A stretch of DNA of 64,000 bases from an uncultured Phycisphaerales bacterium (GTDB lineage Bacteria > Planctomycetota > Phycisphaerae > Phycisphaerales > SM1A02): positions 1 to 64,000 of the forward strand of contig CASICI010000012.1 in NCBI GenBank assembly GCA_949373145.1, read 5' to 3'. The translations under genes were made by a program, and so were the position numbers. The notes below the pieces were generated by a model that searched no databases, had not been told where the DNA came from, and was given only the letters and a program-made list of their open reading frames with translations. Below are positions 8,581 through 17,091 of this stretch, one piece after another (within the stretch, counting starts at the first letter, position 1; the number at the start of each line of letters is the position of its first letter).

Positions 8581-9453
8581 ATGAGCGAAATACTCTTTCA
8601 TTATTACCGTGTTAATCCAACGACCTGGTTTTACCTCGCGTCGATTCTTTTGATTGCAGTTTTTTTTAAATTCAATCGTGCGATGAGTATTCGCAATATT
8701 GATCTGGTCGGTTTGATCCTCTTTGCGCCAGGTCTTTTAGCCGTCGAATACGGTGGTTTCAAAGCCAACGTCGACGCACAGCAACTTGGCTATATTTGGC
8801 TATTTGTTATCACCGGAATATTTATAATCCGCATGCTCTGTGATTCACTTATGGTCCGAAGGCCTATGCTTGAACCAAATCTCAATAGTGGCGGATTGGT
8901 CTTCCTCGGAGTATCTCTCCTCGTTTTTCTTCTCGCCAATGTTCTCACCACCCGACCAGAAAGAGACGACCTTGCAGCGGCCACAACCGCAGCAAAACTC
9001 GAGACAGGTGAAGCCGAAGTTGATATTGATCAGCTAGCCAGAACTGGACCTGGGTATCCTCTTCTTTTTCTTCTGCCACATATTTCAACACAGCGTGTTT
9101 TCTCCTCTGATAGCACTTCCGCAGTGCGTAGCGATACAAACGAACCGCCTCCACGGATTGTTCATGAAACAACAGCACGAGTGATGGCCATCATTTCTCA
9201 ATTGCTTATTGTGAGTGGAATACTTTTTGTAGGATGGCGGCACTTTGAAAATATAAAACTTGGTATCGCTGCTGCCGTTCTCTATTTACTGCTTCCGTAT
9301 ACAGCCATGATGACTGGAAGGGTCGACCATGCATTGCCTGGTGCGTTAATTGTCTGGGCAATCGGAGCATACCGCAGGCCTGTAATAGCAGGCGGCCTCA
9401 TCGGACTTGCGATTGGAATAATTTATTACCCTGTTTTTCTCCTTCCCTTGTAG
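8581..9453 (+). CDS. Multi-pass membrane protein, truncated at a chimeric joint
   Basis: 290 codons are open before a TAG at 9451-9453. Hydrophobic segments recur at about 13-28, 38-55, 70-88, 103-121, 203-222, 229-245 and 255-290, with a hydrophilic loop at 125-200. The protein reads as an unfinished membrane protein: the frame stops inside a transmembrane segment (IIYYPVFLLPL), exactly where base composition changes. The real protein is almost certainly longer. Family not recognised; the style fits planctomycete conserved membrane hypotheticals. Confidence 0.6.
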   Translation: MSEILFHYYRVNPTTWFYLASILLIAVFFKFNRAMSIRNIDLVGLILFAPGLLAVEYGGFKANVDAQQLGYIWLFVITGIFIIRMLCDSLMVRRPMLEPNLNSGGLVFLGVSLLVFLLANVLTTRPERDDLAAATTAAKLETGEAEVDIDQLARTGPGYPLLFLLPHISTQRVFSSDSTSAVRSDTNEPPPRIVHETTARVMAIISQLLIVSGILFVGWRHFENIKLGIAAAVLYLLLPYTAMMTGRVDHALPGALIVWAIGAYRRPVIAGGLIGLAIGIIYYPVFLLPL

Positions 9454-9456
9454 AGC
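9449..9456. other. Chimeric joint A/B (no adapter)
   Basis: Left of this point sequence is moderate GC. Right of it, it is extremely AT-rich for 1.85 kb. The left gene (8581) is cut within a membrane segment. The right gene begins mid-protein at GAG-CCA-ATG-AAA (9453 on), matching the internal 'GEPVKIxDLA' block of NDP-sugar epimerases/dehydratases. Two unrelated genes cut at one point indicates an artificial or illegitimate join. Confidence 0.7.
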
Positions 9457-9779
9457 CAATGAAAATTGATAACTTAGCGAAACAACTTGCTAGGCTTTCA
9501 GGGCTTACTCCAGGCAAAGATATAAAAATAATTTATACAGGCTTAAGAATTGGAGAAAAACTTCATGAAAAGCTTTTTCATAAGGATGAAAAAAAAATTA
9601 CTACAAAGCATCCAGACATATTAATAGCAAAGTCTAGAGAATTAAACTTTTTACAAATAGATGGCGTTATAAATAAAATGAATGATTTTTTAATTAAAAA
9701 TAAAGAGAAAGAAGCAATCAATCAGCTTATAAAGCTAGTGCCAGAGTTTTCGATTGATCCCAAAAATAAAATTTATTAA
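9453..9779 (+). CDS. NDP-sugar epimerase/dehydratase (CapD/FlaA1-like), C-terminal fragment
   Basis: The frame is open from 9453 to TAA 9777-9779. The residues EPMKIDNLAKQLARLSGLTP and IIYTGLRIGEKLHEKLF match the last third of polysaccharide-biosynthesis SDR enzymes of the CapD/FlaA1/WbpM group (canonical GEPVKIxDLA and YTGLRPGEKLYEEL). The ATG at 9459 is internal to the family and not a true start. The N-terminal NAD-binding domain is missing because of the joint. Codon use is very AT-rich. purH follows 9 bp downstream. Confidence 0.75.
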   Translation, partial: EPMKIDNLAKQLARLSGLTPGKDIKIIYTGLRIGEKLHEKLFHKDEKKITTKHPDILIAKSRELNFLQIDGVINKMNDFLIKNKEKEAINQLIKLVPEFSIDPKNKIY

Positions 9780-9788
9780 GGAGCCTAG

Positions 9789-11312
9789 ATGTCATCTGAT
9801 TTCATTCCTATTAAACGAGCATTAATATCGCTATCTGATAAAACTAATATTGAAATAATAGTAAGTATAATTAAAAAATATAATATTGAAGTACTTTCTA
9901 CTGGTGGAACAGCAAAATTACTTAGGAGGCATGATATCAATGTAAAAGATGTTTCAGATTATACCGATTTTCCAGAGATGTTAGATGGGAGAGTAAAAAC
10001 ACTGCACCCTAAAATACATGGTGGCTTATTAGGAAGATACAATTTATCAACTCATAAAAGCGAGATGAAAAAAAATAATATTGACCCTATAAACTTGGTA
10101 ATAGTCAATTTATATCCTTTTTCAGATGCTGTTAAAAACAATCTAAATTTTGATGAATGTATTGAAAATATTGATATAGGGGGGCCCTCTATGATTAGGT
10201 CTGCCGCAAAAAATCATGAGAATGTTTGCATTATTACTAATCCCGATGACTATGAAGGCTTCCAAAAAATTTTAGATAAAAATAATTGCTCTACAACTCT
10301 GGAGGATAGAAAATTATATGCAGCAAAAGCTTTTGCTAAAACAGCCTATTACGATAGTTTAATTTCTGAATGGTTTAATAAGGAAGTAAATATTAAATGG
10401 CCTGAGACTATAACTATTGCAGGAAAATTATCTAATGAATTAAGGTATGGTGAAAACCCTCATCAAGAATCTGCTGTTTATAAAAACCCTAATCACAAAT
10501 TAAATGGGATTGTTAAATCTAAATTGCTCCAAGGTAAAAAATTGTCCTATAATAACCTTAATGACTCTGATGCTGCATACGAATTAATTAAAGAATTTGT
10601 AGATCCTACTATAGCTATTATAAAGCATGCTAATCCGTGTGGAATAGCTTCTAATAAAATAATTGTAGAAGCTTGGAAAGATGCATTAAGAACAGATCCT
10701 CAAAGTGCCTTTGGAGGAATAGTTGCATGTAATAGAGAGATTACAGAAGAACTGGCAAACAATATGAATAAAATATTTTTAGAAGTAATTATAGCGCCTG
10801 CATTTTCTGCAGAGGCAATAAAAATATTCTCTTCAAAAAAAAATCTTAGGCTCTTAAAAACAAATGCAACAGATAATGAAACGGTCATAGAGCATAGAAT
10901 TGTGAAAGACTTATATGATGGTTTTTTAATGCAAGATAGGGATTTAGAAACATTAAATATAGACCATTTAAATGTTGTAACAATTAAAAAGCCTAATAAA
11001 AAAGAATATAGAGACTTAATATTTGCATTTAAAGTAGCGAAGCACGTTAAATCTAATGCTATAATTTATGCAAAGAATAATGCTACAGTAGGTATAGGAG
11101 CAGGCCAAATGAGCAGGATTGACTCGTCACAAATCGCTACTATCAAGTCTCAAAATGCCTCTAAATTAGCTGGGTTAGATAAAAGTATGGCCGAAGGTTC
11201 TGTTGTAGCATCCGACGCATTTTTTCCCTTTGCAGATGGCCTAATAGCAGCAGCAGAGGCTGGTGTCACATCCATAATTCAGCCTGGTGGCTCTATAAGT
11301 ACTCTGCGTTGA
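9789..11312 (+). CDS. purH: Bifunctional AICAR formyltransferase / IMP cyclohydrolase (3' end replaced by primer sequence)
   Basis: The last two steps of de novo purine synthesis. The N-terminal cyclohydrolase has LSTGGTAKLL and DGRVKTLHPKIHGG. The transformylase has KLSYNNLNDSDAAYELI, KHANPCGIA and DPQSAFGGIVACNREI. The start is set by AAGGAG at 9778-9783, 5 nt before ATG. The conserved C-terminus is reached at SIIQPGGSI, after which the frame runs into a palindrome at 11299 and ends with the spurious residues STLR. About 25 native C-terminal residues are absent. Real sequence ends near 11298. It has the same AT-rich codon use as the fragment upstream and is unlike both flanks. Confidence 0.93.
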   Translation: MSSDFIPIKRALISLSDKTNIEIIVSIIKKYNIEVLSTGGTAKLLRRHDINVKDVSDYTDFPEMLDGRVKTLHPKIHGGLLGRYNLSTHKSEMKKNNIDPINLVIVNLYPFSDAVKNNLNFDECIENIDIGGPSMIRSAAKNHENVCIITNPDDYEGFQKILDKNNCSTTLEDRKLYAAKAFAKTAYYDSLISEWFNKEVNIKWPETITIAGKLSNELRYGENPHQESAVYKNPNHKLNGIVKSKLLQGKKLSYNNLNDSDAAYELIKEFVDPTIAIIKHANPCGIASNKIIVEAWKDALRTDPQSAFGGIVACNREITEELANNMNKIFLEVIIAPAFSAEAIKIFSSKKNLRLLKTNATDNETVIEHRIVKDLYDGFLMQDRDLETLNIDHLNVVTIKKPNKKEYRDLIFAFKVAKHVKSNAIIYAKNNATVGIGAGQMSRIDSSQIATIKSQNASKLAGLDKSMAEGSVVASDAFFPFADGLIAAAEAGVTSIIQPGGSISTLR

Positions 11313-11348
11313 TACCACTGCTTAAGCAGTGGTATCAACGCAGAGTAC
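11299..11348. repeat. 50-bp perfect palindrome: two SMART/template-switch PCR primers head to head (library artefact)
   Basis: Bases 11324-11348 start AAGCAGTGGTATCAACGCAG and end AGTAC. I recognise this 25-mer as the SMART/ISPCR oligonucleotide used in template-switch amplification. Bases 11299-11323 are its exact reverse complement. Two primers back to back mark where two amplified molecules were joined. It separates AT-rich purH from GC-rich planctomycete DNA. It is not an attachment site, operator or terminator. Confidence 0.95.
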
Positions 11349-11495
11349 TATGAAGCCTTGTATCGATCGTTCGAACTCGAACCGAACGAACCGACGATCC
11401 GTCAGCAACTCGTGGACATTCTGAACGCGGAAGGACGTGTTCGAGAGGCCGAAGCGGTTTCAAGAGGCGAGATGCCCGAATCAAGATCGCAATGA
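11349..11495 (+). CDS. C-terminal fragment of a TPR-like protein
   Basis: The open frame continues out of the palindrome (TAT 11349) to TGA 11493-11495, about 48 codons. The start YEALYRSFELEPNEPTIRQQ and then LVDILNAEGRVREAEAV has the A/L/Y helix-turn-helix spacing of a tetratricopeptide repeat. The rest of the gene is lost at the artefact joint. It is convergent with gatB, 7 bp away. First sequence of segment C, with GC-rich codon use. Confidence 0.5.
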   Translation, partial: YEALYRSFELEPNEPTIRQQLVDILNAEGRVREAEAVSRGEMPESRSQ

Positions 11496-11502
11496 AGGCG
11501 AG

Positions 11503-13023
11503 TCAGCCCTGCAGCATCTCGAGGAGCTTCGCCTGAACCGCCTTGGCGTCCGCGGATCCTCTGGCCGATTTCATGACGTGACCGGTGAGACGGCCAAGAG
11601 CGGCGACCTTGCCGCCTCGGACGTCATCCGCGGCCTGTTCGTTGGCTTCGATGGCCGAGGCACACCATGCTTCAAGCTGGGAGTCATCAAGCACGACGAG
11701 GAGACCTGCCTGCTCGGCGATCTCGCGGGCGGTAGCGTCGGACGTTTCGAGGAGCGTCAACAAGGCATCGATCGACTGTGCGCCCAGTTCATTCAATCGA
11801 CGCAACTCGAGGACGCCGGCAAGCTGTTGAGGGCTGGTGCCAAGACGCGATGGCGGAAGTCCTGCTTCGTTGGAACGTTTGGCGACCTGGTTGAGGATCA
11901 ATTTCGAGACCGCGGCAGAATCCCCGGCACAGGCGGATTCCATGGCGACCTGCTCGAAGTAGATGGCGGTGTCGGGTTCCTCAAGGAGGGCGTCGGCATC
12001 CGCAGGACGCACTCCGAGAGTCTCGATGTACCGCACCCGCTTGGCTGCTGGAAGTTCGGTCAGTCTCGCACGGACGGTCTCCAACCAGGCCTCGTCCACG
12101 ATGACCGGAACGAGATCCGGATCGGGGAAATAACGGTAGTCGTGAGCGTCCTCTTTTTCGCGCTGAAGGACGGTGACGAGTTTTTCATCATCCCAACCAC
12201 GAGTCGCCTTGGCGCCGGGCCCCATCACACGACCATCCTGCCTCCAGGCGATCTCCTGACGGTCGTATTCATGTTCGATGGCCCCGCGGACGGCTCTGAA
12301 TGAATTGAGATTCTTGACCTCGACGATGGGCGTGCAGATCGTGCGACCGTCCTCGAGGTCCATCTCGAGGTTGATGTTGGGCTCGAAACGCATGTGCCCG
12401 CGCTGCATGACGCCCTGAGTCACACCAAGAAATCGACAAAGCTGCCGCAGGTCCTGGCCGAAGGTCACGACATCCTGGGCATCATCGAAGTCGGGATGGG
12501 TGACGATCTCCAGAAGAGGCGTACCGGCTCGGTTCAGATCCACGAGAGACCCTTGAAAGCGCCCCCCACCGGGCAGCTCATGGCCCAGTTTTCCGGTGTC
12601 TTCTTCAAGATGCGCACGAACGATCCCGATGCGTCGATCCTCACCCGAAGAGGCCCGGATCATGAACTGGCCGTCATGGCACAGAGGCAGATCGTACTGC
12701 GAGATCTGATAGCCCTTGGGAAGATCCGGGTAGTAGTAGTTCTTTCGATCCCACTTGGAAAAGCGCGCGATCTCGCATTCGAGTGCGAGACCGACCAACA
12801 TCGACATCTCGACCGCTGCACGGTTCATCACCGGCAGAGTGCCCGGGAGTGCGGCGACCACGGGATCGACCAACGTGTTTGGTGCGCTGTTCTCGAAATC
12901 AGGATGAGCGACGTTCGGTGTTCGCGTGAACATCTTGGAACGAGTCTGCAACTCGACGTGGATCTCGAGGCCGACCTTCAGTCGCTTCGAGATGATCTTC
13001 GACTCGGACGAGGTGTCGTTCAT
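11503..13023 (-). CDS. gatB: Aspartyl/glutamyl-tRNA amidotransferase subunit B
   Basis: 506 residues. GatB is the kinase/transamidation subunit of GatCAB, which converts Glu-tRNA(Gln) and/or Asp-tRNA(Asn) to the amides. The family signature VGLEIHVELQTRSKMF is at residues 17-32, followed by the KWDRKNYYYPDLPKGYQISQYD block. The C-terminal YqeY-like helical domain is visible (SKLILNQVAKRSNEAGLPPSRLGTSPQQLAGVLEL onward). Length is slightly above the usual 475-500. The cyclophilin gene lies 18 bp upstream on the same strand. Confidence 0.95.
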   Translation of the reverse strand: MNDTSSESKIISKRLKVGLEIHVELQTRSKMFTRTPNVAHPDFENSAPNTLVDPVVAALPGTLPVMNRAAVEMSMLVGLALECEIARFSKWDRKNYYYPDLPKGYQISQYDLPLCHDGQFMIRASSGEDRRIGIVRAHLEEDTGKLGHELPGGGRFQGSLVDLNRAGTPLLEIVTHPDFDDAQDVVTFGQDLRQLCRFLGVTQGVMQRGHMRFEPNINLEMDLEDGRTICTPIVEVKNLNSFRAVRGAIEHEYDRQEIAWRQDGRVMGPGAKATRGWDDEKLVTVLQREKEDAHDYRYFPDPDLVPVIVDEAWLETVRARLTELPAAKRVRYIETLGVRPADADALLEEPDTAIYFEQVAMESACAGDSAAVSKLILNQVAKRSNEAGLPPSRLGTSPQQLAGVLELRRLNELGAQSIDALLTLLETSDATAREIAEQAGLLVVLDDSQLEAWCASAIEANEQAADDVRGGKVAALGRLTGHVMKSARGSADAKAVQAKLLEMLQG

Positions 13024-13041
13024 GATCAGGTTTCGAACGTC

Positions 13042-13527
13042 CTATTCGGCGACTTCGACCACCGATGCGGTCACCATGGCTGGGGCATCACCGACCGGAG
13101 CACCGGAGTTGGGGTCGACCTGAACGGCGGCGATCTTCTCGACCACGTCCATGCCTTCGATCACCTTGCCGAAGCCCGTGTACTGGTTGTCCAGATGCTG
13201 GCAGTGGTCTCTGGTGAGGCAGATGAAGAACTGCGAGCTCGCGGAATCAGGATCCGCGGAGCGAGCCATCGACAGAACACCGGGATGATGTTCACGATCG
13301 TTGAACTCTGCCTTGAGTCGGCGAGGTCCATCACCGGTGCCGTTGCCCTTGGGGCATCCGCCCTGGATCACGAAACCGGGAATGATTCGGTGGAAGGTCA
13401 GACCATCGTAGAACCCGTCTCGAGCGAGCGAGAGGAAGTTGTCGACGTGATTCGGGGCGACATCGTCCCAGAGTTCGACGGTGATCGGGCCATGTGATGT
13501 TTCGATATTGACTGTGGGGTAGCTCAT
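13042..13527 (-). CDS. Cyclophilin-type peptidyl-prolyl cis-trans isomerase
   Basis: From the Met at 13527 the protein is 161 residues, the normal size for a small cytosolic cyclophilin. Motifs are TFHRIIPGFVIQGG (catalytic Arg/Phe region), SQFFICL and FGKVIEGMDVV. It catalyses proline isomerisation during folding. The frame is open to 13578, but the extra 17 residues are not family-like, so 13527 is preferred. It has no signal peptide. Likely co-transcribed with gatB. Confidence 0.92.
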   Translation of the reverse strand: MSYPTVNIETSHGPITVELWDDVAPNHVDNFLSLARDGFYDGLTFHRIIPGFVIQGGCPKGNGTGDGPRRLKAEFNDREHHPGVLSMARSADPDSASSQFFICLTRDHCQHLDNQYTGFGKVIEGMDVVEKIAAVQVDPNSGAPVGDAPAMVTASVVEVAE

Positions 13528-13574
13528 GCGATCAGGGTAGCGCAGAAGCGGCTTCCCTGCCTCATCGAGGCTCG

Positions 13575-13865
13575 TCAACGTTGAATATTCGACGACGACG
13601 AGGTGGGTCGCCAGCGCGTGGGCAGGAGATAGTTCCGGCCTTGGTACCGAGTGATCTCACCACTGAGCAGGATTGATTCAGGAAGATCGCTCTGAGCGGC
13701 TCGCCTTTGAAGCTTCTCCAGGAGCAGGCAGGGAAGAATCTCCATCGTGGGATCGCGCTGATCGGCCGCTTCGGACGAGAAGAGAATGCGCCAGGTCCCA
13801 GATCTCTGATCGCGCAGAATCGAACATCGCCTGTTCTGAATTCGATCCCCTTCCGCCATCGTCAT
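13575..13865 (-). CDS. Hypothetical protein, second copy of a duplicated domain
   Basis: 96 residues. The order EGDRIQNRR, SGTWRILFSSE, EILPCLLLEKL and GEITRYQGRNYLLPTRW repeats the order seen in the protein just upstream (EGTFLNQVPG, GFWRFHND, GLLPSSALADA and ARVTVYRGMNYLLPT). The first codon overlaps the stop of the upstream gene by 4 bp (ATGA). Either two translationally coupled genes encode one domain each, or one two-domain protein has been split by a one-base indel in the linker. Function unknown; the domain looks planctomycete-specific. Confidence 0.55.
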   Translation of the reverse strand: MTMAEGDRIQNRRCSILRDQRSGTWRILFSSEAADQRDPTMEILPCLLLEKLQRRAAQSDLPESILLSGEITRYQGRNYLLPTRWRPTSSSSNIQR

Positions 13866-14512
13866 GCTCGTCCCGGTGGAATGCCCTCCCGCGTGGCCTC
13901 GGGCGTGGTCTCGGGCGTGGTCTCGGAACTGACGGGCAGTGAGCCCAGTCGGCTGCGAAGACGTTCTTCGAGACGATCCGCGGTGTCATCCGCGTCATCG
14001 AGCGAGTTTCGAGGGGAGCGCGAGGGTTCGGCTCCGGTTGCCGCGGGCTCACCCGCGGGGATCACTTCGGACTGATCATCCATGCTCAAGTCGGAGATCG
14101 CCGTCAACAGAGTCGGAAGGAGGTAGTTCATTCCACGGTAGACGGTGACTCGAGCCGAGATCTCGAACCGAGGCAGCTCCTTGGAGGACTCGATTCGGGA
14201 CACCGCATCAGCCAGAGCTGAACTGGGCAGCAGCCCGAATGTTCTTCCGTACCGAGTCGCCTGCAGACCCTCGGCGACATCATTGTGAAAACGCCAGAAC
14301 CCAGTGCCCGAGTCGAAGTGAATGGTTCCCGGAACCTGATTGAGAAAAGTCCCTTCACGAAGCAAGGGCGTCCTTGAATCATCGTCAGGTCTGAGAATGG
14401 GAGCCGTCTGGGCGTCTCGTACCGCATTCGCGGTCACAGTCCGATCAGTGGGTTGATCGGTGGCGGCCTGCAGCAGACAGGTCAGTGAGAAAATGAGAAG
14501 AATCGGAGTCAT
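13862..14512 (-). CDS. Secreted hypothetical protein, first copy of a duplicated domain
   Basis: 216 residues. A signal peptide (about 1-17, ILLIFSLTCLLQA) is followed by the domain at about 50-135, ending in YRGMNYLLPT. A long hydrophilic, low-complexity tail follows, with a repeated TTPETTPEAT segment from tandem 12-bp units at about 13897-13926. It is followed by the 13575 gene with a 4-bp overlap. No enzymatic motif is visible. Confidence 0.6.
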   Translation of the reverse strand: MTPILLIFSLTCLLQAATDQPTDRTVTANAVRDAQTAPILRPDDDSRTPLLREGTFLNQVPGTIHFDSGTGFWRFHNDVAEGLQATRYGRTFGLLPSSALADAVSRIESSKELPRFEISARVTVYRGMNYLLPTLLTAISDLSMDDQSEVIPAGEPAATGAEPSRSPRNSLDDADDTADRLEERLRSRLGSLPVSSETTPETTPEATREGIPPGRA

Positions 14513-14608
14513 CTGGATGAATCCTACCCAGAATCGGTCGAAGAGAGAAACTCGCGACGGTTCGATTGACCGTTTCCATCCGCTGTGTCAAGATATTGAA
14601 TCAGCGAC

Positions 14609-14682
14609 GGCCGAGTACCCAAGTGGTCTAAGGGGACGGATTGCAAATCCGTTATTCGTGGGTTCGAATCCCACCTCGGCCT
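14609..14682 (+). tRNA. trnC: tRNA-Cys (anticodon GCA)
   Basis: 74 nt. Acceptor stem GGCCGAG pairs with CTCGGCC (14675-14681). The D-stem is CCC/GGG with GG in the loop. The anticodon stem ACGGA/TCCGT encloses the loop TTGCAAA with anticodon GCA. The T-arm is GTGGG-TTCGAAT-CCCAC. Discriminator base 73 is U, as required for cysteine tRNAs. The CCA end is not encoded. Confidence 0.96.
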
Positions 14683-14713
14683 TTTCTTCCACCGCTCCCA
14701 GGATGAGAACCAG

Positions 14714-16576
14714 TCAGCCGGTTCCCCAGGAGGCAAGCAACGCAGCAAGATCGGCACCACCCACGACGCCATCGCCGTCGAGGTCATTCTCTGCAGTGCC
14801 CCACGACGCCAGCAAGGAGGCCAGATCGATGCCGTTCACGATGCCATCATTGTTCAAGTCTCCGGGAATTCCCTCGGACTCGAGCGAGACGGAGATCGTG
14901 AGTGACAAGGTGCTCGACCGTGCTCCCGGGAGTGGCTGATCATCGATGGCGATCTGCAGTGAGTAGTCGGTCGTGGTCAGACTCAGCGCCCCTGGATCAA
15001 TCCGAAGCACGAGGTTCGAACTCTGGCCGCCGATCTGACCGGACGGCAGGGTCTCGAGCGTCAGCGCGCCCAGAAGACCCGTGATCGAAGTGACCGAACA
15101 CGTGGCCTGAAGGGAGGAATGGTCGAAGTTGTGCACTGGAATCTCGATCTCGAACGAAGGGTCGTCGGATGAGACCTCCACCGTGAGCAGGTCGTCGGTG
15201 ACGAGCGCGTCCGCGGACAAGGACGCCTGCGAAGAAGCGATGATGGTCGCGTTGGTCTCCAACGTGACATTGGAGCCCCCCACATCCTGACCGAGTCCCT
15301 GAATGCTGATCGTGCCGAAGAGATCACCGATCGTGCTGGTGTTCAGGTTGAGGTTCACGACGTCGAAATTCGGGAAACGAGCGACGTCCATGATGGTGTC
15401 GTCGCCCAGCACGCCGTTGAGACCTTCGACGATCGCAGGACAGGAGTCGACGAGATCACCGGGCGCGGTGTTCGAGACCTGGACGGCGACCGGGTAGTTC
15501 GCATTTTGAATGATCAACCCGAGTTCATCGGGAGTCAGGGCCGCGATACGGGCGGGGACTTGATAATCGCAGAGAATCGGGACGTGGTCACTGGCGTCGA
15601 AGATGTCGTCGGCCAATTGGTTGGAACGGGAGGTCTGCCCGGGGAAATAGCTGTTGTTTCCGCTGTTGATCGAAGTGTTGTAGTGATTTCCGTCATTTCC
15701 GACGACGCGGTAGTCCACCAGGGACAGACCGGAACCATCCAGAAGGCCCTCGGTGACGAAGTGGAAATCGAACCGGTCATCCATTCCCCCGCCGATGAGT
15801 CCGTTCGAACTTGCGGAGAGACGGGGTGACTGGGTGTGCTTGATCGCGTTGGATGAGCCGGACCAACTCCCGGAACCGAGCGGATCGACCGCTTGCTTGG
15901 GGCCGGCCGCAGTCATGATCTGGTAGGCCGACTCATTGTTGCTGTAGATGTTGAAGTCACCCACGAAGATTGCGTGAGCCCCACTGGGCAGGCCATCGGC
16001 ATTGGCGCGCACGCTGGTGGCGCCCTGCTCTCTATCAATCTGGTCACTTGATCCGGTGCCGGCCTTGAGGTGGCTTGAATAGACGTAGAGATCGAAGGTG
16101 TAGTTGTTCAATCGCAACTGCCAACGGTCGGTGTTTCGCCCCGCACCGGTGAAGATGTCCCGATGTCCCGAAGCGATCTCGGTGACGGTGTCGTCTCGAT
16201 AGAAAAGCACCTGGGCGCCGGCCGAACCGTTTTCGAATGGCGTCGAGGTGTAGGTGGCACGGACGTAGTCATACGCAGGATGCGCCGCAGCGATGAGGCT
16301 CGAAAGAGCATTGACATCGGTGGCACGGATTTCCTGGAAGATGTAGAGATGCGGCGCAGCAGAGATGCCCTCGACATCATCCGATTCGATCTCGGCGAAT
16401 ACCGACTCGATCGCCGAGGAGTCTCCCTTGAGATTGGCCAGATTCCAACTGACGACTCTGAAGTTCGCACTTGCCTGGGAGACAAGAACACAGACGCCGA
16501 AACAGAGTGCCAGAAAGGCATGCAGACGGTATGTACGAGAAAATGGGGTCAATGGGGAAACCTCCGGTTCTCTCAA
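14714..16576 (-). CDS. Exported endonuclease/exonuclease/phosphatase-family protein with C-terminal dockerin-like repeats
   Basis: 620 residues. A signal peptide (about 17-37) is followed by an EEP fold: [40 protein letters not shown] and the catalytic [11 protein letters not shown] end. This family hydrolyses phosphodiesters in DNA, RNA or lipids. Residues about 350-565 form beta-rich domains. The last 50 residues hold two Ca-binding dockerin-type loops ([18 protein letters not shown] and [17 protein letters not shown]), each followed by ASWGT. Such tails are common on secreted Phycisphaerae proteins and probably serve attachment or sorting. Single gene. Confidence 0.85.
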   Translation of the reverse strand: MREPEVSPLTPFSRTYRLHAFLALCFGVCVLVSQASANFRVVSWNLANLKGDSSAIESVFAEIESDDVEGISAAPHLYIFQEIRATDVNALSSLIAAAHPAYDYVRATYTSTPFENGSAGAQVLFYRDDTVTEIASGHRDIFTGAGRNTDRWQLRLNNYTFDLYVYSSHLKAGTGSSDQIDREQGATSVRANADGLPSGAHAIFVGDFNIYSNNESAYQIMTAAGPKQAVDPLGSGSWSGSSNAIKHTQSPRLSASSNGLIGGGMDDRFDFHFVTEGLLDGSGLSLVDYRVVGNDGNHYNTSINSGNNSYFPGQTSRSNQLADDIFDASDHVPILCDYQVPARIAALTPDELGLIIQNANYPVAVQVSNTAPGDLVDSCPAIVEGLNGVLGDDTIMDVARFPNFDVVNLNLNTSTIGDLFGTISIQGLGQDVGGSNVTLETNATIIASSQASLSADALVTDDLLTVEVSSDDPSFEIEIPVHNFDHSSLQATCSVTSITGLLGALTLETLPSGQIGGQSSNLVLRIDPGALSLTTTDYSLQIAIDDQPLPGARSSTLSLTISVSLESEGIPGDLNNDGIVNGIDLASLLASWGTAENDLDGDGVVGGADLAALLASWGTG

Positions 16577-16690
16577 AGATAACCCGGAGATGGCGGAGTC
16601 CCAGTGCCTTTTTTCTGATCAGGGAAGATATCGAGCGGCAGAGTCATATCAGACCCGGATCAGGGGGTGACGAAGCTCGATTGAAGCCTC

Positions 16691-16927
16691 TCAGGCGGCC
16701 CGAGGGCCCTCGCTCTGATCGAAATGCCCGAGACAACCAAGCTTGTTCGCGAGGTCATCGATGCGACGACTCACGTCATCGACGGCGTCGAGCGCCCGCA
16801 GACTGTTTTCCGACATGGCTGACATTGGAATGTCGTCGAACGAACTCCAGACACCGGTCAGACGAAGTCCGTCGGTTTCCGACATGTTCGAACGTGATTG
16901 AGTTGATTCGTTGTGATTTGAAATCAT
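16691..16927 (-). CDS. Small hypothetical protein
   Basis: 78 residues from ATG at 16927, which has a GAGGGAG Shine-Dalgarno about 8 nt upstream. The frame extends to 16966 but the spacing favours 16927. The composition is hydrophilic with a helical C-terminal half (ALDAVDDVSRRIDDLANKLG, probable short coiled coil). No family recognised. Coding nature is supported by the ribosome site and the lack of any alternative frame here. Confidence 0.45.
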   Translation of the reverse strand: MISNHNESTQSRSNMSETDGLRLTGVWSSFDDIPMSAMSENSLRALDAVDDVSRRIDDLANKLGCLGHFDQSEGPRAA

Positions 16928-17091
16928 TGTGGTGGCTCCCTCGAAATGGCTTTCCGGAGGTTGCATCGACCGAAGTCTCAGGCGACTTTCGTCATGCTTC
17001 CATAATGCGGGGGGAAATCAGAGGATGTTGTTCACGTTGAAATCGATTGCCGGGATTTTCGGACGTTCCCGTGGGTTATCGAGCACACCGA

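Noticed and set aside
9453-11298. AT-rich block as a laterally transferred genomic island
   Set aside because: It ends in amplification primers and cuts genes on both sides; an artefact explains it better than transfer.
11299-11348. 50-bp palindrome as a terminator, operator or transposon end
   Set aside because: Exact match to a known PCR primer in both halves, no T-run, and different genomes on either side.
13897-13926. Short tandem repeat as a CRISPR or regulatory repeat
   Set aside because: Two or three 12-bp units in frame, encoding TTPE-type linker sequence; no spacers.
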